A stretch of 64,000 bases of DNA from Myroides odoratimimus. GTDB lineage: Bacteria; Bacteroidota; Bacteroidia; Flavobacteriales; Flavobacteriaceae. Every line of letters starts with the position of its first letter. Within the stretch, counting starts at the first letter, position 1. The DNA is taken from positions 186,001 to 250,000 of the forward strand of contig NZ_BCMQ01000005.1 of the NCBI RefSeq assembly GCF_001485415.1. Reading direction: 5' to 3'. The notes below the pieces were generated by a model, which was given only the letters and a program-made list of their open reading frames with translations, had not been told where the DNA came from and did not search any database. Shown here in pieces: positions 1-7,593 of the stretch. The translations under genes and the position numbers were made by a program.

Positions 1-771
1 GAGAAAGCAAGTGATGCTAATGGATTAGATGTTTTTTTTGAAATCGTAACGCCTTCTGAGGAAGTAAAAAAAAATACTAGTATTTCAGAAGAGCAAAATT
101 TAGCAAAAACAAAAGATATAAGAGATATAAATGTTGTTGATCCTGAGTTTGTTATTGTAAATGTAGCAAAAAGACCAGAAACACAAGTGTCTCAACAACC
201 ACAAGCAAATGCTCCTGTTGTGTATCATTTAGAGGATGATGTGGTAGAAGCAAAAAGCAATATTGCTTATGGTAATGAAGCTAAATCAGTTCAAAATATG
301 GCTGCTCCTAAAGAAGAAATTATCATGTTCTCTTTAGAAGATTATACAGATAAAGAAAGTGAGTTAGCATCAGCAAAACCGATTAATAAACATCAAGATG
401 CAATAGAAGATGAATTTAGATTTTTTATTAAATCTGAGGAACCAACTCCAGCTGCAGTAGAAGCATCTAATGCAGTAGTAGAAGAGGAACTAGATGAAGT
501 AAACCCTATCGAGATGAGTATCGAGGAGTTTACACTTAAGAGTCGCGCTGCTGAACGCAGAAAAAAGATGAAAGAGTTTAACTACAAGTTTAATAATACG
601 AACAGTCAGTTAACAGAGTTAGAGCGTGAGCCAGCTTATAAAAGAAGTGGAGTAGACTTACACGAGTCAGACGAGACAACTAATAAGTCACGTATTACTT
701 TCGGGTTAGATAGTAATAACGATGGGCAGTTAAGATCTAACAACTCATATTTACACGATAATGTAGATTAA
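1..771 (+). CDS. ftsZ: Cell division protein FtsZ, C-terminal part (5' end outside window)
   Basis: The reading frame is open from base 1 to the stop at 769-771 and gives the last 256 residues of a longer protein. No GTPase residues are in view. What is visible is the long acidic, Ser/Glu/Lys-rich linker that follows the FtsZ core in flavobacteria and the short conserved tail SNNSYLHDNVD, which I recognise as the peptide that binds partners such as FtsA in this group. FtsZ forms the cytokinetic ring at the inner membrane face. A hairpin terminator follows at 789. In many flavobacteria yqeY comes directly next; here the pilus-like operon lies between them. The call rests on the tail and on the nearby yqeY, as the catalytic domain cannot be checked. 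Confidence 0.82.
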   Translation, partial: EKASDANGLDVFFEIVTPSEEVKKNTSISEEQNLAKTKDIRDINVVDPEFVIVNVAKRPETQVSQQPQANAPVVYHLEDDVVEAKSNIAYGNEAKSVQNMAAPKEEIIMFSLEDYTDKESELASAKPINKHQDAIEDEFRFFIKSEEPTPAAVEASNAVVEEELDEVNPIEMSIEEFTLKSRAAERRKKMKEFNYKFNNTNSQLTELEREPAYKRSGVDLHESDETTNKSRITFGLDSNNDGQLRSNNSYLHDNVD

Positions 772-788
772 TTACAAGTATATTATTT

Positions 789-823
789 AAAAGGACTATC
801 GAAAGATAGTCCTTTTATTTTTC
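789..823 (+). terminator. Intrinsic terminator after ftsZ
   Basis: Twelve-base-pair perfect stem (789-800 with 805-816) closed by a GAAA tetraloop and followed by a T-rich stretch on the plus strand. It lies 18 bases after the ftsZ stop and 15 bases from the end of the convergent usher-like gene. It may also stop transcripts coming from the minus strand, where four T follow the stem. Confidence 0.85.
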
Positions 824-837
824 GCCATATTTTGACG

Positions 838-3567
838 CTAGAATTGGATAGAGTTAAACTTTTTAGTTTGTACTTCTTTATCCTTGATTTTAATAGTGAA
901 ATTATTTATCTGCGGTTGATTAATATGGGTACTTACTTTGATAGCATTTTTTAGAACATCTACATAAGCACTATTCTCTGGGTATAGCGTTAGTATATAG
1001 TCGCCTTTAGGAATGTATAGAATATAGTTACCACTATCTGACGTATAGGTAGTGTAGCTTTCTCCAGTATGGCTTTGAGCTACGATACGTTGTCCAGAGA
1101 GATTTCTATTGATAAGATGCGAGTTCTCAGAGAATTCATAATTAATACTACCAGATAACGTAGTTGTCTGTCTTAAGTGAATGCTATGTGTGGTATCTGA
1201 TTTTAATACGATCTTATCTGTATTAGCAAACCATTCCTGATCATTTTTGACTTGTATGGTATAGCTATCAAGAGGTAACTTTTTATATTCTATTGCTCCT
1301 TCTTTATTCGTGATAAATGATTTATTGTTGATATAGACTATTCTATTAGATGCAGGATAGTTATTATTCGCTTCATCTTGGTAGTAAACGATTATCTTTA
1401 GAGTATACGCTTTCTCATAAGGCTTGTAAGGCATTAATTGTTTGATTACACCTATTTGTACATAATTTGTTTTATTGTTCTTAGAAAAGCCTCCATAGTT
1501 GTTATAACTACTAACATAGATATCAAAGTCCTTTGTCAACTTATATTCTAAACGACTATTTAATTGCCATAAGTCATCTGTTGTTGATGTCTTCGTATAA
1601 TAAGCGTTAAGTACCACTCCTACATGATTATTGAAAAAACGTTGTCTATAGTTTCCCATAATCATCAGATTAGTATAAGTACTTGTATCTATAAAGCCTA
1701 AGTAACTCGAGTTGATGACTTCACTTAGATTGCTATAATTGTACTGATAGCTCACTCCAAAATCAACACTTTTATAGTTGACTCCGGCATTTAAGCGGTA
1801 GTGTAATTTATCAGTTAAACTTACCTTAGAGAGATAGTTCCCTAAATCAAGTGATACATTATATCCTAAGCCACTAGTGAAACTATTGTGATTGAATGAA
1901 GTACTTAATCTCAATGCATCTAAGTCATCCATTAATTGAGTTTTGTAATTGAAGCGTTGTTCATTTACATAACGTGGGCTTAGTAGAAGCATATTGGTCT
2001 GAATTCTATAGGAATAGTTTAGCCCTATGGTATTAGATTGTTGTTTTGAGTTATTATAATCTGTATAACTGTATTTAGGAGCATAGTGGACGAAACTTTG
2101 TGTCAAGCCAAAACTATGCTTATCAAAGTTTCTTCTGATGCTACTAGACACTTGAGAAGCACCTTGTCTAATACCTGCATAATAAGGGCTACTGTAGAAG
2201 CTATTTGTTTGGAATTGATACTTGTCCCATCGGGCATATGCATTTATCCCTATAAAGGCTCCTAATTGATTATTTTCTTTACTATCTATAGTAGAGATAC
2301 CTTCCATCATTTCTAAATTAAATGTAGGAGTATTCCATAGGCTAAATGTATTATACCACAGCGTCTTTTTCTCATCATAGCGATGGTTTAGATCATAGTA
2401 CAGCTGTGATTGTCTCCACTTGTGTTTAAGCGAAGTAAACCCAATCCATGTATTATAGCCAATAGAGCGATCACTTGCATCTGTGATTAAATAGGTTTTA
2501 TCTAAGTATCCACCTTGTATAGAAATGGAGTCTTTTATATTAATATTAGTTTGTATCCCTCGTCCTTGTAATGAGAATTCCCCTGTTTGGTAAATATTAC
2601 CAGCTAGTACTTGTACTTTTTCGGTCTTGATATCTGCTAGGAAGTGACGTAGATTATATTTGTTCTCCTTGTCCCAATAGATTAGATCTCCAGTTAATCC
2701 TACTTTAGTCTTTTCGCTTAAGTGAACTTCTGTAGAACCTATCAACTGAAATGAGTTCATTACATTATTACCACTAACACGGTTAAGTTCTATTGTGTTT
2801 CTCTGGTAATAAGGATCTGTATTCGAATTATCTATTTTATATCGTCGTTTAGATTTTAAAGAGCTGACACTATAGTTAGTACGTGATATAAAATCTCCAT
2901 TTTCATATAATAGCGTAGCAGTGATATCAAAATCCTCTAGTTTAACAGCTTCTTTCGAGATGATTTGGTTGATAGTAATGAGAGTATCTCGCTGTGGAGC
3001 TAATGTGATATGAGAAGTATGAGTACGGTGTTTATTGACCTGATTCGGAAAGGTTATGATATAATGAAGCTTTTCTGATGTATTACCTCTATTTTGAATC
3101 GAAGCTTTTAAATGTATCGTATCTCCTATTTTTTGGAACTGTAAATGATTGTTCTGATTTTGAAGTAAGATACGTCTGTTTCTTTGTATTAAAATCTTTT
3201 GTTCAGCTACTTGTATGATTTGATTTAGATTGTTGCTTAGACTAGCTCTTATGAACAAATCTATCTCACTACTAGCAGACTGGTCTATATTCGCTATGAT
3301 AGGGACATAGACTCTCTGTCCAGGGTGTATCTGAATGAATTTATTAGCGTTACTAGATATGCGTAAGTTAGTAGAATTACCTTCTATCTTTATATTCCCA
3401 GACCATTGTGTATTACTGACATTAGATACTTCTATGGCTGATGAGATATTACCATATTCATCCGCAGGAGTTTCTATATCCGTAAACTTTAAATGTATAG
3501 GTGTTTGTTGTGTGTATGAAAGTGAAAACAAACAGATAAACAGTAATGTATAAAGCTGTTTAAGCAT
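838..3567 (-). CDS. Usher-like outer membrane beta-barrel protein of the pilus-like operon
   Basis: A 909-residue secreted protein. Residues 1-19 are a signal peptide. About 20-240 look like beta-sandwich domains with NEAT/Ig-like alternation; about 245-715 are a long run of short amphipathic strands rich in Tyr, Asn and Ser, typical of an outer membrane barrel; about 715-790 and 800-890 are two small sandwich domains of the carboxypeptidase-regulatory type (for example SDSGNYILYIPKGDYILTLY). This order (N-terminal domain, large barrel, C-terminal sandwiches) matches fimbrial ushers, but no usher signature is clear by eye, and no TonB box is seen. It is the last gene of the operon, and its ATG shares one base with the stop of the 344-residue gene (TAATG), so translation is probably coupled. 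Inference: it exports and anchors the pilin-like subunits. Alternative: an unrelated barrel of unknown role. Confidence 0.55.
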   Translation of the reverse strand: MLKQLYTLLFICLFSLSYTQQTPIHLKFTDIETPADEYGNISSAIEVSNVSNTQWSGNIKIEGNSTNLRISSNANKFIQIHPGQRVYVPIIANIDQSASSEIDLFIRASLSNNLNQIIQVAEQKILIQRNRRILLQNQNNHLQFQKIGDTIHLKASIQNRGNTSEKLHYIITFPNQVNKHRTHTSHITLAPQRDTLITINQIISKEAVKLEDFDITATLLYENGDFISRTNYSVSSLKSKRRYKIDNSNTDPYYQRNTIELNRVSGNNVMNSFQLIGSTEVHLSEKTKVGLTGDLIYWDKENKYNLRHFLADIKTEKVQVLAGNIYQTGEFSLQGRGIQTNINIKDSISIQGGYLDKTYLITDASDRSIGYNTWIGFTSLKHKWRQSQLYYDLNHRYDEKKTLWYNTFSLWNTPTFNLEMMEGISTIDSKENNQLGAFIGINAYARWDKYQFQTNSFYSSPYYAGIRQGASQVSSSIRRNFDKHSFGLTQSFVHYAPKYSYTDYNNSKQQSNTIGLNYSYRIQTNMLLLSPRYVNEQRFNYKTQLMDDLDALRLSTSFNHNSFTSGLGYNVSLDLGNYLSKVSLTDKLHYRLNAGVNYKSVDFGVSYQYNYSNLSEVINSSYLGFIDTSTYTNLMIMGNYRQRFFNNHVGVVLNAYYTKTSTTDDLWQLNSRLEYKLTKDFDIYVSSYNNYGGFSKNNKTNYVQIGVIKQLMPYKPYEKAYTLKIIVYYQDEANNNYPASNRIVYINNKSFITNKEGAIEYKKLPLDSYTIQVKNDQEWFANTDKIVLKSDTTHSIHLRQTTTLSGSINYEFSENSHLINRNLSGQRIVAQSHTGESYTTYTSDSGNYILYIPKGDYILTLYPENSAYVDVLKNAIKVSTHINQPQINNFTIKIKDKEVQTKKFNSIQF

Positions 3568-4601
3568 TAATTAGGGACAATTACAAAGTATAAATAAGTT
3601 TCGTATCTACCACTAGCTTGTTGTAATTCCTTCTGATTAGGAGGAATGCTCAGTTCAAGGTTATATGACATCGATTGACTCCATCTCGAGAAGGAGGCAA
3701 GAGGCTGTTCATTAGCAGACAGTGATAATGGACCGAATATCTTTACATCTCTAGCATCTGAAGGACTACCTCCTTCAAGGTTATTTAAAGTCGCCTTTAG
3801 TTTTAGTATAGAAACAGGTAAGCTATTCGACATCGTGTTATTATACATCATATTATCTGCTGTCTTTACGAGTACTTGATGACCTTGATAACTCTTGATG
3901 TAAAGAGCATTGCTTATCGTGATCGTTTTCCCTTTTACAATATCATCTGGTGAATCAAAGTTAAAGACAAATTCACTAGCACCATTTCGCAACTCTGCTA
4001 TTTGATCTCCGTGATTTCCTACATAGTTAATTTGGAATCTTGCATTACCAGTACCAGATGTTTTACGTAGAAGTAACTGGTCTCTACCTGACGAAGTATC
4101 ATATAAGGAGAACTCGTATGTACTCATATAAGTATTGTTAGGAATAGTCAGTAAATGTACCCCTCCTCGAATAGTCAAGTCAAAGTTTAAGGTATAGTAG
4201 TTACCTTCTGGTAGAGGTGTTGTACTCTCTATGATCGTATTTTCTTGATATTTGCTTAGAGGTAAATCTCTTCCCACGACACTGAAGGCAAGTTGATTAA
4301 AATTACCCCCTTGTTTATTCGTACTTAATGTTGACATCTCAGCAGGTACCATATAGTTTCCTGCATAGTAATCATCGAGTAGTCTTACCGTTAACTTCCA
4401 TTTGGTAGGTGAAGGCGTTCCGTAGAATCTGCGAAACTGTACAGAGATCTGTTTATCTTCTGTCTTCCCTACTTTTAGATCATTATATGAATTTAATACA
4501 GACTGTCCGCCTCCATAAATATTTAAGTCATACTGTGCTAATACCGTATTGCTCAGTAGTAATAAAAATAGGCTGATGTATATATTTAACTTTAGGTTCA
4601 T
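3567..4601 (-). CDS. Two-domain secreted protein, candidate pilus tip adhesin
   Basis: 344 residues with a signal peptide ending LAQ at about residue 23. The protein appears to hold two beta-rich halves. The second half (about 195-344) shares the layout of the three small pilin-like proteins of this operon: a DDIVKGKTI-like segment, a strand ending LPVSILKLK (compare LPVSIIHIK in the 177-residue protein) and the terminal pattern GRYETYLYFVIV (compare GTYKTEIIYTL). The first half has GNYYTLNFDLTI at its end, and may be a related or receptor-binding domain. Two-domain subunits are the tip adhesins of chaperone-usher pili (FimH, CsuE). The start codon overlaps the stop of the chaperone gene by four bases (ATGA). 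The adhesin role is inferred from architecture and position, not from a recognised family. Confidence 0.5.
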   Translation of the reverse strand: MNLKLNIYISLFLLLLSNTVLAQYDLNIYGGGQSVLNSYNDLKVGKTEDKQISVQFRRFYGTPSPTKWKLTVRLLDDYYAGNYMVPAEMSTLSTNKQGGNFNQLAFSVVGRDLPLSKYQENTIIESTTPLPEGNYYTLNFDLTIRGGVHLLTIPNNTYMSTYEFSLYDTSSGRDQLLLRKTSGTGNARFQINYVGNHGDQIAELRNGASEFVFNFDSPDDIVKGKTITISNALYIKSYQGHQVLVKTADNMMYNNTMSNSLPVSILKLKATLNNLEGGSPSDARDVKIFGPLSLSANEQPLASFSRWSQSMSYNLELSIPPNQKELQQASGRYETYLYFVIVPN

Positions 4602-5389
4602 AGCGTGAAGTCTAGTTCTGCCACTTTTACGATATTATCCTTGCCATAAGTTAGTTGGATAATAAAGGTGTAAGTGCCTGTTTTTAGTTGATTCGGTAGT
4701 GGTATAATATGCTTTCTTAAGTCAGTAGGTAGACTGTAAAAATCTAGTGTATTCAATGTTGTTTTCTCTCCCGTTTGTTGATTGAAGATACTCGCTGTCA
4801 TCTTTCCGTCACTCCATAGTTTTCCATCGTTCTGAAAGTTAACTTCTATCGCTTTTTCTCCCTCAGCAGTCTTGGCAGGTTTGATATCTACTATTTCTAC
4901 AGACTCTGTATTATTTTGATTTGCATGATATACTTTTAGTCCCATACGCACTGTCACTTTGATAGCAGCACCGTTTTCATCCACTGCATTCCCAGGATTT
5001 AACTGAGTGAAGAACACCATCGCTGTATGTACAGGTATATTAGCAGGCAGGTCTTGAGGAACATTAAGTATAATCTCTACTTCTTTGACTTCGTTTGGTT
5101 CAATTACAAAATAAGAATTAGGTAATACTTGAATCCATTGAGAAGCTGAAGTTTCTAATGTATTAGCTTCTACTACATTATTACTACCTCTCTCATCATA
5201 ATTCCAATCTCCAATAGAGACTCCTACTTCGACAGCTTTGTCATTTGGATTGGCTATACGAACTTTTTGAGTAGCTATAGTTCCAGCAGCATTTCTAAAG
5301 TACATTTTACCAGGAGAGATAGACAGTCCTGCTTGTGCGAATATTGGAAGAGCGCTTAGTAAAAGGAATAGTAGTATTAGTTTTTTCAT
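4598..5389 (-). CDS. PapD-like periplasmic chaperone
   Basis: 263 residues. Signal peptide 1-20 (ends FAQA), then an immunoglobulin-like first domain beginning LSISPGKMYF and continuing with ATQKVRIANPNDKAVEV, a layout close to the A1 and B strands of PapD-type chaperones, followed by TSASQWIQVLPNSYFVIEPN and IPVHTAMVFF. A second beta domain follows from about residue 155. Fimbrial chaperones have two such domains and donate a strand to pilin subunits in the periplasm. Position between three pilin-like genes and an adhesin/usher-like pair fits. The downstream gene overlaps by four bases. The family call is good at fold level; specific pilin-chaperone residues (Arg8, Lys112 of PapD) cannot be placed with certainty. 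Confidence 0.68.
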   Translation of the reverse strand: MKKLILLFLLLSALPIFAQAGLSISPGKMYFRNAAGTIATQKVRIANPNDKAVEVGVSIGDWNYDERGSNNVVEANTLETSASQWIQVLPNSYFVIEPNEVKEVEIILNVPQDLPANIPVHTAMVFFTQLNPGNAVDENGAAIKVTVRMGLKVYHANQNNTESVEIVDIKPAKTAEGEKAIEVNFQNDGKLWSDGKMTASIFNQQTGEKTTLNTLDFYSLPTDLRKHIIPLPNQLKTGTYTFIIQLTYGKDNIVKVAELDFTL

Positions 5390-5409
5390 TATGATGTGGT
5401 GCTTTAATT

Positions 5410-5943
5410 TTAGTGAGGCAGTAGCGTGTATATAATCTCTGTTTTATATGTTCCTGCTTTTTTATTTAATATACTTACAATGTTTTGTTTCGGAATCGCG
5501 TAATTGACATCTATTTGTTGACTGTTACTTCTGTTCTCAGATTGTAAGATTATCTGAGGCTTATCAGATAAGTTGATTGTACTTAATCTCAACGGGAAGT
5601 TTAATAGGGTAGATGTGGCTACACTTGGCTTGATATGAATGATAGACACAGGCAGTGATGACAATGTTGACTCATATTGAAAATATGGATTTATGGTGCG
5701 TACTGACAATTCGTATGGAGTAGAACACTTTATGATCACATGATTTTTCAGAATACCTGTTTCTGCCCCTTGTGTATATACTTCTCCTCTATTTAAGTTT
5801 AAATCTACAGTAGAATGTGAGATAACCAAGGATTGTTGCTCCTTAAAGTTTAGTACTATCCTAGCCCTTGTAGATCCTATCTGAGCCATAGCGATGCTGG
5901 TGACACAGAAGAGGAGTGTGATGAATAATGATTTTTTAAACAC
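5410..5943 (-). CDS. Pilin-like secreted subunit (third copy)
   Basis: 177 residues, signal peptide 1-21 (ends AMAQ). The mature part is an all-beta sequence that aligns by eye with the two paralogues upstream: YTQGAETGILKNHVIIK matches FQKGSTSGELQNHLEV in the first, and the C-terminus KKAGTYKTEIIYTLLPH matches KKAGTYSTTVTYNLYAL. A terminal GxYxTxxxYxL strand is typical of archaic chaperone-usher pilins and spore-coat-U type domains. It lies 8 bases after the second pilin-like gene and 20 bases before the chaperone gene. Likely a minor subunit or adaptor. Confidence 0.6.
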   Translation of the reverse strand: MFKKSLFITLLFCVTSIAMAQIGSTRARIVLNFKEQQSLVISHSTVDLNLNRGEVYTQGAETGILKNHVIIKCSTPYELSVRTINPYFQYESTLSSLPVSIIHIKPSVATSTLLNFPLRLSTINLSDKPQIILQSENRSNSQQIDVNYAIPKQNIVSILNKKAGTYKTEIIYTLLPH

Positions 5944-5951
5944 GTGTAATA

Positions 5952-6467
5952 TTACAATGATAAGATAGTGTAAGTAATTACAGTACTATAAGTACCTACT
6001 GGTTTATTTAATAATTCTTCGGATGCATCCATTTTATAAGACACATTGAAAGTTCTTTTCACATCACCTAGATTAGAACTAATCATATTGTGTTCTTTCA
6101 TAGATAGTGATACAGGTATCATGGTTATATTTTCTCTAAAGTCACCGATAGTTCCTAATGTAGGGTTTAGACTAATGTTTTCTAAACTTATTTGTTCATT
6201 ATTACTAGTCAGCGGAGAGCTAGCAGCCACCCTTACTTCATAAGTACCACTGCTCATTACTTCTATATGATCTGCTTGGTCGCTGATCTTTCCTTTAGTA
6301 TAATCTTCTACTGTTTCGAAAGACAGATTGATATTAGATTGTTGATCATTAATCTTTATAGACTGTATTGGTTTTAGAGTCACGATAAGGTTAGTTTGCG
6401 CAGTATTCTGAGCATGCATTACCACACTGACTAAGATCAAAAAGAAGGTAAAGAATAATTGTCTCAT
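5952..6467 (-). CDS. Pilin-like secreted subunit (second copy)
   Basis: 171 residues, signal peptide 1-20 (ends MHAQ). Mature part has the family pattern VEDYTKGKISDQADHIEV, a TYEVRVAASSPLT strand and the C-terminus VGTYSTVITYTILSL. It is the first gene after the terminator that follows the leading pilin gene, so its transcription depends on read-through or on a weak promoter in 6468-6590; the best -7 candidate there (TGACTTTG on the minus strand, 6511-6518) has one mismatch. No cysteine pair is present in the mature protein, unlike many type 1 pilins. Confidence 0.6.
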   Translation of the reverse strand: MRQLFFTFFLILVSVVMHAQNTAQTNLIVTLKPIQSIKINDQQSNINLSFETVEDYTKGKISDQADHIEVMSSGTYEVRVAASSPLTSNNEQISLENISLNPTLGTIGDFRENITMIPVSLSMKEHNMISSNLGDVKRTFNVSYKMDASEELLNKPVGTYSTVITYTILSL

Positions 6468-6598
6468 ATCATCTGTTTTAGATATTCTAAATTTAGTAAA
6501 AAAAAGCGTACAAAGTCAATAATCGTCAATGTTTTTAGCTGTTTTGGGTAACAAATAAATGGAATAGAAGCAGAGGGTATTAATTCGCTTTTTAGTCC

Positions 6599-6642
6599 AA
6601 AAAAAAATCTACTGAAGTGAATGATATCACTACAGTAGATTT
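6599..6642 (-). terminator. Strong terminator between first pilin-like gene and the rest of the operon
   Basis: Inverted arms of 16 bp (6605-6620 and 6627-6642, one mismatch, six-base loop) followed on the minus strand by nine T. It sits 24 bases after the stop of the first pilin-like gene and before the second, a position known for attenuating major-subunit transcripts in pilus operons. Confidence 0.85.
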
Positions 6643-6665
6643 ATATTGTATAAGGCTATATCTTA

Positions 6666-7220
6666 TTATAGAGCATATAAGTTATAAGTAACTGTAGTGC
6701 TGTATGTACCTGCTTTTTTGTCTGTATATGCAGAAGTTTGGCTTGCTGGTATAGCGTATTCGATAGCATATCCCATCTTAGCACTTCCTGCAGATGTAGT
6801 GATTAAAGAGCTGCTCTCTGTAGTAGCTAATGGAGTGATGTTATGAGTAGCATTAAAGTTAGCTGGTGCAGCACCTTCTGCTAAGTTATTGTTACCTTTT
6901 ACTCTTACTTCTACTGTGTTTACAGGGATGCTAACTCCATCATTTGTTAAATCACTGCTAGCGATCACTTTTACTTCATATTTTTGAGTAGCTGTTACTT
7001 CTAAGTGGTTTTGTAATTCACCTGAAGTACTACCTTTTTGAAACTGTTCTACAGTGTTCATTTGGATATTTACATTAGGATTCTTAACAGTCAATTCATA
7101 AACGTCTGATAAGTTAACGTTTAAGTTTGTGCTTCCTGTACTTTTTTTGTCTTGTGCGAAAGTTGAAGTACTTGCGAAAGCTAAAACTGCTACTAATACT
7201 AATTTAAATGTTGTTTTCAT
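6666..7220 (-). CDS. Pilin-like secreted subunit (first copy, candidate major pilin)
   Basis: 184 residues from the ATG at 7220. A longer frame reaches 7298, but that start lies upstream of the promoter box at 7272-7279, and the 7220 start gives a clean signal peptide (MKTTFKLVLVAVLAFAS..FAQ). Mature protein: NLNVNLSDVYELTVKNPNVNI, the family segment FQKGSTSGELQNHLEV, TQKYEVKVIASSDLT and the terminal KKAGTYSTTVTYNLYAL. It is first in the operon, has its own well-formed promoter and a terminator right behind it, so it is expected to be the most abundant product, as a major pilin should be. Related by eye to the 171- and 177-residue proteins downstream. No match to Bacteroidales FimA/Mfa lipoprotein pilins: there is no lipobox. 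Confidence 0.62.
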   Translation of the reverse strand: MKTTFKLVLVAVLAFASTSTFAQDKKSTGSTNLNVNLSDVYELTVKNPNVNIQMNTVEQFQKGSTSGELQNHLEVTATQKYEVKVIASSDLTNDGVSIPVNTVEVRVKGNNNLAEGAAPANFNATHNITPLATTESSSLITTSAGSAKMGYAIEYAIPASQTSAYTDKKAGTYSTTVTYNLYAL

Positions 7221-7271
7221 TTGCTTATTTCTTTTTAATTGTGGGAATACTTGATTTGTTATTTTGTTTGG

Positions 7272-7298
7272 CAAAAGTATAGCAGCTTTGATTCTCAA
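7272..7298 (-). promoter_or_regulatory. Promoter of the pilus-like operon
   Basis: On the minus strand: TTG at 7298-7296, 16 bases, then TACTTTTG at 7279-7272, a full match to the Bacteroidota -7 consensus TAnnTTTG. It predicts a leader of roughly 45 bases before the ATG at 7220. Confidence 0.65.
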
Positions 7299-7302
7299 AT
7301 AG

Positions 7303-7349
7303 TGTCATTTATCTTCAAAGAATTGTCATTTATCACATAATGTGATAAA
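7303..7349 (-). promoter_or_regulatory. Candidate AraC-type operator: direct repeat plus palindrome
   Basis: The 11-mer TGTCATTTATC occurs at 7303-7313 and again, identical, at 7324-7334: a direct repeat with a period of 21 bp (two helical turns). The nearer copy ends four bases upstream of the -33 TTG, the place where AraC-family activators bind. The farther copy overlaps a perfect palindrome TTTATCACA-TAA-TGTGATAAA (7329-7337 and 7341-7349). The adjacent AraC-type gene is the obvious candidate to bind the direct repeat; that link is an inference. Confidence 0.55.
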
Positions 7350-7542
7350 ATATTCTTAATAAAAGCCTTGATTTTAAAGATTTGTGAATTTGTTTTATGT
7401 AGTCTAAGATGTGTTTTTATATGTTATTGACACTTTAAATAGTAGTAGATTGTTGTTATTTAGGTTTTTAAGTTTAAACGGTATTAAAACCTCTTTTTGT
7501 TAGGATTATTTAGTCGGAGAGAGAATTGACTGTGAAGGATGT

Positions 7543-7576
7543 AAAAAATCCCCTTGTAAATAGTCATTACAAGGGG
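7543..7576 (-). terminator. Terminator of the AraC-type gene
   Basis: Perfect 10-bp stem CCCCTTGTAA / TTACAAGGGG (7550-7559, 7567-7576), followed on the minus strand by a run of six T. It separates the regulator from the pilus-like operon, so the two are separate transcripts. Confidence 0.85.
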
Positions 7577-7593
7577 AGAAGGGATAAACGATA

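Larger units (their letters stand above)
7221..7593. other. Intergenic region between pilin-like gene and AraC gene
   Basis: Holds the operon promoter, the direct-repeat operator and palindrome, AT-rich DNA to about 7540, and the terminator of the AraC gene. No convincing small gene is seen. Confidence 0.7.

Noticed and set aside
7221..7298. N-terminal extension of the first pilin-like protein (start at 7298)
   Set aside because: The extension would hide the signal peptide and begins upstream of the -7 box; the start at 7220 fits both promoter and signal peptide.
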